From Artocarpus heterophyllus (taxonomy: Eukaryota; Streptophyta; Magnoliopsida; Rosales; Moraceae): a stretch of 64,000 nucleotides of DNA. Both the position numbers and the translations under genes were made by a program. How positions within the stretch are numbered: the stretch's first letter is position 1; each line of letters starts with the position of its first letter. Shown here piece by piece: positions 57,237 through 64,000 of this stretch. Below the pieces are notes generated by a model, which made no database searches, was not told where the DNA came from, and saw nothing but the letters and a program-made list of their open reading frames with translations. The stretch is from contig CM046351.1 in the NCBI GenBank assembly GCA_025403435.1, forward strand, positions 26,439,730 through 26,503,729, read 5' to 3'.

Positions 57237-60200
57237 ATGGATGACATGCTTGATTCTGAGAAGGTTCTTGCTTGGCTTTGGGTCATTGAAGCCATGGCAA
57301 GCTTTAAAGAAGTGGGGCCATCACTTTTACATGGTATGGTGGAATTTTCATGTGAATGTGATTATCGCATTTCTTCTTGTTGTTTCAATCAGTTCTGTGA
57401 GTAGAGGCTTGGCTAACTTGTTTTAATCTTCCTTTTAGATTTGGTACAATCGGCTCCGGAATTACCTGATGATTTGGGAAAGAATACAAGAGAAATGGTT
57501 GCTTTGAGATGTTTGGAGGACTTTATTGCTCCTCAAAATGGAATCACTCATAATGTATCTTCTACCGAGGGTTCGAAGGTCCAGTTTGATTTGTCAGAAA
57601 GTTGCGAAGATGTTCTCCAACGCGTATTGCAAGAGGTAAATTCATTTTATTTTTGCTTCATTGTGTCAATTTCTTCTGTGTTTTAATAGGCAGCCACATT
57701 TGAGCATTTATAGTTACCGCGACAGTTGTGCCTTCTATGTTTCTCAGAAAATATGCATTAATTATAAACGGAAGATTTTCTCTTTCTCAGACTTCAGTGT
57801 CGAATTTAAGAGTGGCTGGACCAGAGTTGTCAAAATGGGACATCGAACCCTTCATTCAACACAAAAGGGCATGTATGCCCAAATGTGCGTTGGAACAGGT
57901 ATGAGCGGGTTTCTCTTTGCACCTTTTTCCTTTATATATCGATTTTAAGTTTTCTTTTTCACCACTGGTGATTGGGTTCTTTTTTTTTTTTTTTTTTTTA
58001 ATTACAAACAGCTGAAAGGTGCAATTCTTGACAAAACACATCCATATGCCGATTTCTTAAGGGAAAAGAGTGGATTGGCATCCACAAGTCGGGATGATGG
58101 AATCTGTAGGAATGGTAATAATCATGATTCAGTTACTTCTAGGCCTAACTTGATCTGCACTGATGTTCAAAACATGAAAGTAGGAGCAAACTCTGATTCT
58201 CCGATTGTTGAGAACAGGAATAAACAATTGGGAGATCATGTGTTGCCTTCTAAGAGGGATAGACCTGTCTCAACTGCTAAAGATACGGCTGGATTCCAAG
58301 AAAACTGTAATGAAACAAACAATTTTAATGTTCAACATATAAAATTTAGAAGGGCGAAGCTGCATGCGTCTTCTGCCAATGAGTCTGCAGAACGGATTTC
58401 AGTTCCTTTACCTGGAAGAGAACCACTAAAGGATTCGTCTGAAGTGAATGTTCCAGGTGCTACAATGGGGCATGACTTGGCAGAAAGTGAGATGGGAACC
58501 GCAGACGAAGGCAGGGTTTTAGAGGATCGTTGTAATGAGTGTACTGTTACAAAGAGGTCTCAACAAAGTAATAATAATGGAGTTCATGAAAATCTTTTGG
58601 AGGTTCCTTGTAGTTCCCCTCAGATGCCTCAAGACACTAGTAGACATGAACCTCATCAGAATTTATCAGTTGATGAAGCCCAAGGTGTGACTGAGCATTG
58701 TGCCCAAGACCAACCAAATGGGGCTTTTCATTCTCTGGAGCAGAATCAGGTCTCTTTACATGGAAAACGACCATCGCAAGATTCATCTGAAAGAGACTTT
58801 CCGGTTACTGTGGAAGAACACATGGATTTAGAGGATGGTTGTGATGGATGTACTGTCTCTAAGGGCCCTTGGCAGGTTGACAATGGTGAATTGCGTACGA
58901 ATGATTCAGAGGTTCCCCAAAATGCCCTTAAACCAAGTAGTGCTCCTGCTGCTGAAACTACGCATAAGATTCCAACAAAAGAATCTAAACGAAGCTACAA
59001 GCATGATTTGCAATTTCAAGAACCAAATTCTGCATCCAGTGATAGGTTTCTGCAGGAGACTATTGCTGGTGAAGCAGAACATGACACAAACATTTGTGGT
59101 GAAGCAGAGACGTCGACCGATAATGAAGCATATAGTAATGAGATGACTGAATTAGCCAGGAAAAAGCATGACCTTTTAAGCTCCCAATGCACGGATTATT
59201 ATGATTCCATGGTTGTTGACTGGACCGAGCAAAATCTATGCATGAGGTGTAATGAAGGCGGTCAGTTGTTGGTGTGCAGTACCACTAGTTGCCAGTTGGT
59301 GGTTCATGAGAAATGCATAGGTTCTCCGGCAACACATGATGACAAGGGCAAATTCTACTGCCCTTTTTGTGCATACTCTCTTGCTATCAAAGAATATCTT
59401 GAAGCTAAGAAGAGCTCCTCTTTGGCCCGTAAAGAACTAGCCGCATTTATTCGTATGGGATCAGAATATCTGCCGGTAGAGGACGATGGTGGATTAAATA
59501 AGAAAACATCTCATTATACAGGTGGAAGTGAGGATGAGGTTCTCCTTGGAAAAACCCATGAGAATGAACAGGTGGGAGAGAGAGGGCAAAATGAAGCAAA
59601 TCAAGTTGAAACTAATGTCAACAAAGACAACAATCTTCAGCGTCTAAATCTTATAATCAATGACCAACAAGCTGAACATCCGTCAACATGCAATGATAAT
59701 GTCAGTGTAGAGCACAGAGAAGAGAGGACAAGTGTTGATAGTGGGCTGCTTCGTGTCTCAGCTGGTGAAAAAGAAGGTGAAGAAAAGGTGGTCGAAAAGT
59801 TTCCATCTGAAATAAGAACTGAAGGAGGACAAGGTGAAGTACCAGGAAAGAGTGATAATGTGGCTTGTGCAAATGCCAATACAGACCTTGTGAACCAAGG
59901 AAAGGAAAATTTAGGTATTCAACGGGAAGTTTTACAAGGACAAGATGTTGATACACCAAAGAGATGTGTTTATGAATTCAATATCAACTCTGGAGATGAT
60001 GATGATGACGACATCGACGATGACGATGAGTCAACCATTTCTAAATACTGCATAAGACTGCGAGAGAGAGAAGTTTCTGGGTAGGTTTTTTGTATTATAC
60101 GTGTTTATTTCTTTTATATTTGTGATCTTTCTTGACACCTTGTAGTGTAGATTAATCCACTTCTTTGTATGGTCAAACTGTCAAAACATGGCTATTAGAT

Positions 60201-60845
60201 ACAGTATTTTATGTTGGCTTTAATTGTGTATATTTTCCCTTCTGTTTTCAATTGTCAGAAAACAATTAGTTGATCATTTATCTGTTATAGGATAAACCTT
60301 TTCTGGTTTTCGATTGCAGCAATTTCCCGGGAACTCCTCGGGGAAGACGAAAAAAGCTTCCATGGACAAAAGCTGAGGAGGAGAAGCTAAAGGTACCTTT
60401 TGCTTTTATTTCTTCATTGTTGCTTTAGGACAAAACTGTATCTATTTTATTATACACTTCTTAAGTACATATAAAACGACAATTTATTAATATATTTTTT
60501 TAATTTTTATCCAGATTTACAATTGTATAATTTGTTAAACCACTAAACCTTCGAGCATCTTACATTGTATGCCTTCAAATTGTAAGGGTTCTGTTGGGAA
60601 GAAATAGTACTAAATTTATCTAGTCATTTGTACCTGTTATACTTTTTTTTTTTTTTTTTTACCTTTGATATAATATGACATCAAAAATGTTGTTGCAGGA
60701 GGGTATTCAGAAATTTTCTGATGAAAGAAAGATTCCATGGAAGAAAATCTTGGATTTTGGCGGGTCTGTGTTCCTGAAAGGTCGTAGCACCATGGACCTT
60801 AAGGATAAATGGAGGAACTTGTGCAAAGGGACTCCAAAAAAATGA
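57237..60845 (+). CDS. PHD-finger and telobox-Myb (TRF-like) nuclear protein, 896 aa, six exons
   Basis: Exons: 57237-57333, 57439-57635, 57791-57898, 58012-60080, 60320-60392 and 60699-60845. All introns are GT-AG, phases agree and the sum is 2691 nt. The long exon 4 encodes a polar, probably disordered middle, then a C4HC3 PHD finger (Cys544, 547, 556, 561, His566, Cys569, 584, 587) and an acidic run (about 796-810). Exons 5 and 6 encode a C-terminal Myb domain (about 835-892; Trp839, Trp862, Trp886) ending in MDLKDKWRNL at 880-889, the telobox signature of telomere-repeat-binding proteins. Expected role: a nuclear DNA- and chromatin-binding protein of the plant TRF-like group; targets cannot be read from sequence. 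The ATG at 57237 (TTTCCATGGATG) opens the frame that splices on. A short upstream exon with a donor near 56660 may be an untranslated first exon. Confidence 0.9.
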
Positions 60846-61686
60846 ACTGGTCAGTTTGCATGTATGAAATATCTTTTATTGAACAAACTTTTAGATTCGC
60901 TTTGTGTGAGGTGTTCTGGTTGTGTCTGTTTGCTGGTTAAGATAAATACAAAATGCGTAATAAATATGCCTTAACTAAATATCACATAGGAATAATGAAT
61001 TGTATATTTCTTAAAAATAATCTTTATGAAGCTGTTTTTCCCCCCCTTTTTTGGCTAGAAGCTGTGTTCATTTTGCTCTTGCTTTTTTCTTCTGAACATT
61101 TTTGTTTTATTTTGTTTTTGTCTCTTCTTTTATTATATCTCCTATTTTCTTTGCAACCAAGCGAATTGTAATTTTAAATTGTAATTTCATTGTCTAGTGA
61201 AAGTGAGAGCCCATAAACCCTTTCTTCATTTGTCTAATGATGGTCTTTTCTTATGGCAGGCAAGGATTTTATTTTATTTTTTTAACCTCGATGAATGGCA
61301 TCTGACAAGGCAGGTTTCTCTTTGTGGTTCTCTCTTGAATGTTTTGATTGATTTTATTTGGAAGAGACCAGCATTAATAGTTCGAGGAAAATTAGATAAT
61401 CTTATGTAAATAAGTATGTCTAGTTTAAGTTTCCTTCTAATCCAAGCATAATATTTTGATATGACCTTCTAAAGTTCAGAGAAAAAATTGTTGCTGGAAG
61501 TGGCTGCAGTTGGTCAACTTAGTATAAAGAAGCCAAACTTTCTCATAAATTTTATCTCATGTGTCTTTGTCACTTGTGCTAATGTGAAATAAAACACGAA
61601 AATTGAGAATTCAACGTAAGTACCAAAGAACCCTGTTCGTGGAGCACGGCTGTGAACTGACAGATCTTGTGATAGTTTTTCTTATG
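60846..61686 (+). other. 3' UTR and downstream flank of the PHD/telobox gene
   Basis: The first few hundred bases after the stop are T-rich and contain AAATAATG- and ATTTATTG-like words compatible with plant poly(A) signals, without a single clear site. No further gene is supported to 61686. Confidence 0.4.
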
Positions 61687-61793
61687 GTCCGTGTTTGGTT
61701 TACGAGTTTGAACAGAAAATTTGAATGCTTTTATTTTATTTTTTTTTTTGTGAGAGAGAATACTGTAGCAAACCATGGGATAGACGGGCTCTC
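61687..61793. mobile_element. Small MITE, 'GTTTG...GGGCTC' family, copy 3
   Basis: The interior GTGAGAGAGAATACTGTAGC and the end GACGGGCTCTC are shared with the copy at 9160-9271. The left end is GTCCGTGTTTGG. Confidence 0.55.
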
Positions 61794-61943
61794 AATTTGA
61801 TGTGATTCCAATATGTTCTGATAGTTTAAAAGTGTGTCCTACCGGTAGGGATTTCTCAAACCCTATCACAAAAATCATGGAGGCATTGTTTTCAACATAA
61901 CTTGGAGGAATTCTATTGTAGAGGTTAGCTACTTTTCCCTAAC

Positions 61944-62067
61944 AGCATGTTTGGCACATCGTATTATATTGTATTGTGTTGCATTGTATTGTATTATATT
62001 ATATATAAAAAAAATGTAATAAAATAAAATACAATACAATACAATATAGTGTGTCAAACAAGCCCTA
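61944..62067. mobile_element. Tourist-like MITE with TAA target duplication
   Basis: Flanked by TAA on both sides (CCCTAA-CAGCATGTTTGG on the left, CAAACAAGCCC-TAATG on the right). The ends match as imperfect inverted repeats, and the body is a near-perfect palindrome of TATTGTATTG and CAATACAATA. Relatives of the core appear at both sides of the inverted minisatellite (about 25765 and 27660). Confidence 0.65.
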
Positions 62068-62300
62068 ATGATAGGGAACAATTCAAGGTCACCATTGAAT
62101 CTCGTTGTGGATTTATGGAAATTAATAGACTCCCATCTTTCTTAATTCCAGTCGCTGATTTTTTATTTTCTCTCTTTTAAGAAAAGAAAAAAAAAACCTA
62201 CTCCAAAAAATCCCAAAATTTTTTTTCTCTTGGACGCAGGTCCCATTACCCAACCCCACCCCCGCCGGTTCCTTGATTTGCCAAAAAACACAAACCCAAA

Positions 62301-62396
62301 CCAACTTACTCTATGAACTGCCCGATTTGTGTATCGTTCTTAGAATTTCCAACTTACTCTATGAACTGCCCGATTTGTGTATTGTTCCTAGAATCT
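62301..62396. repeat. 48-bp tandem duplication
   Basis: 62301-62348 and 62349-62396 both read CCAACTTACTCTATGAACTG and onwards with three or fewer differences. Confidence 0.88.
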
Positions 62397-63374
62397 CCTT
62401 TTGCCATTCCCGCTTAGAAGCTAAGATTCAAATACCTTCTCTTTTTTTCTTTTTTTTTGAAAATTTACCTTCCGCCAACCCTACTATCTTTGAAAGGCAG
62501 TAAACTATGATTTTTTTCATGTGGGTGCCCATGAGGAGGTTCAAACCTTAGACCTTATAAGAGTAAACCACATGCTTGTATCACAACTAATAAAAAATAG
62601 GCCTCACTTATAAACCCCACGTATTTAGATTTATTTTTTATTAGTATGTAGTGCTGCTCACCGGGGTTATATAGCATTATTCACAAAAGAACAACAGCTC
62701 AAACTCAAATTAATACAAAAAAAAATTGGATTAAGATTTCCTGTACCTATCATTATGAATACAGTATTTGTTCCAAAAATAAAAAAAACGTGCACCTTCT
62801 GACACCCAAAAACCTCTAAGGAGTTGTTAATGTTATATCCAAAATCCTGTCCTCTGTCTGAAAAAACAAAAACAAAACAAAAAGAGGCCATGGGATAAAG
62901 ATGAGTAGAGTCCCGAGAATCAGGCTGTGAATGGGAGGAAAACATGTGAAATAGTGCTCGTGAAAATGAAAAATGTTGAGGTGGGTCTTCTTGACAGAGG
63001 TTATTTAAATAAAACCAATATGAAGATAGAAGCAACGGATACAGAATCCGAGGAAAGAGTGAAGCAGAATTTCACTGAAAGCATGTTTTACCAAGTCAAA
63101 ATCCACGTACCCAAAAATTCTACTCGCCACCACAAGGATTAAATATTATGCACACTATTTTTTTTTTCCCCTTTTTACTCTTACCAAACTTCTTTCTTTC
63201 TCAAAACAAGTAAATAAATCAATCCCATCTGCATAGTTTCAGCCAATATTTGGATTAATTTCATAATTAGGCCTCTCACTCCTGAATTATGGATTCTAGT
63301 TCAACTTGTTTCTCGAACTTGAAAAATGTCTTATTTTTCCTTGGACTAAATAAAATCGTTCAATGAATCAAGGT

Positions 63375-63567
63375 ACTCCCTCCGTCTAAATCATTCAAGG
63401 GGTGTTTGAATTATTTAATATAATTACGAGTAAAATGAAGTTTTTTAAGAATTCAAGTGACGAGTTGAATTATGATAATATGGTTTAAATTCTGTTTTTG
63501 AAATTAATCTTATATATTTACTTGAATTACTTTGAATGCACAGTGTTTTAAAATTAGCAACGGAGTT
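63375..63567. mobile_element. Possible Stowaway-like MITE
   Basis: It begins after TA with CTCCCTCCGTCTAAAT, the hallmark Stowaway/mariner end. The right end near 63560 has only a partial match (AACGGAG), so either that end is eroded or the element is truncated. Confidence 0.4.
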
Positions 63568-63884
63568 TGTTTATTTGTAATAAATGAGAAAATAGAAGTA
63601 ATGAATGTTTAGTGAGTGATGTCGTAAAATATAAAGCTATTTGTTGATACACCTTTTTTTTTTTTTTTTAACTTCTTGATTTAATACTTGTAGGGCAATG
63701 TATACACTATATTGCATGCCTCATGAAAGAGTTTGTCTACCATTACCGCCTACCCTCTGCACCAAATAAGTTTGTTATTTTTTGCTATATGCTCAATCAC
63801 ATATATGCATACATATGTGTACATTATATTGAATACACATAAGTATACCGTGGAGAGTGCAAGGGATTTGAATCTAACTAAGGT

Positions 63885-64000
63885 TGCGTTTGATAACTCT
63901 GTTCTAACTATATAGTTGAAACTGCTACAGTATAAAGCTCCCATATATTACAGCGTAAAATAAAATTAGGCTACAGTGTAAAACATTCACATGCTACAAT
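63885..64000. mobile_element. MITE related to the GGGTGTTTGG family, cut by window edge
   Basis: Left end GGTTGCGTTTGATAACTC, interior GCTACAGTATAAAGCTCCCA and TTCACATGCTACA as in the copy at 22279-22452. The right half lies beyond the window. Confidence 0.5.

Noticed and set aside
59637..59959. Minus-strand ORFs of 80-85 codons
   Set aside because: They are antisense shadows of exon 4 of the PHD/telobox gene.
58075..60084. Stand-alone 669-codon gene
   Set aside because: The open frame is the long fourth exon; splice sites on both sides join it in phase to exons 1-3 and 5-6, and the apparent stop (GGGTAG) is the splice donor GG|GTAGGT.

Overview
The window is nuclear DNA of a flowering plant, almost certainly a eudicot. 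It is AT-rich, its genes have GT-AG introns, and it carries typical plant gene families (an L-type lectin receptor kinase, a PHD/telobox-Myb protein, an ARM-repeat protein) together with dense plant retrotransposons and MITEs. No organelle, bacterial or viral replicon is present. A run of exactly 100 N (17587-17686) is a scaffold gap. I cannot name the species.

Layout. 0.5-1.5 kb: a ~1 kb Tourist-like MITE. 1.8-3.9 kb (minus): an intact, intronless L-type lectin receptor kinase. 4-9.2 kb: repeats, MITEs and one possible small exon (6.9-7.1 kb, minus). 9.27-17.59 kb: a structurally complete non-autonomous Ty3/gypsy-type LTR retrotransposon with ~2 kb, almost identical LTRs. It has no gag-pol and instead carries two intact ORFs: a 173-aa protein with a basic/cysteine cluster, and a 229-aa intronless LOG-family (cytokinin-activating enzyme family) protein. 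This is the most unusual object in the window. 17.7-18.9 kb: debris of other LTR elements. 19.4-21.8 kb (plus): a broken ARM/HEAT-repeat gene fragment. 22.3-31.5 kb: MITEs, a 182-bp triplication and a striking ~1.5 kb inverted minisatellite (purine-type repeats, then their complement) bracketed by 290-bp direct repeats. 32.05-40.69 kb (minus): a decayed Ty1/copia element whose 3' LTR was split by a 2.0-kb copia-type solo LTR with a perfect GTTTT target duplication. 41-45 kb: gene-free AT-rich DNA with tandem duplications. 45.1-49.2 kb: LTR-like gypsy-type sequence with internal tandem repeats. 49.6-50.2 kb (plus): a compact gene for a 66-aa hydrophobic protein. 50.2-56.5 kb: repeats. 57.2-60.85 kb (plus): a complete six-exon gene for an 896-aa protein with a C4HC3 PHD finger and a C-terminal telobox Myb domain. 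61-64 kb: MITEs and short tandem repeats.

Only three ordinary host genes look intact: the lectin kinase (cell-surface signalling), the 66-aa protein (unknown function) and the PHD/telobox protein (nuclear). They are unrelated neighbours with no sign of working together. The only functional pairing is inside the retrotransposon, where ORF1 and the LOG-like ORF share one LTR-bounded unit and probably one transcript.
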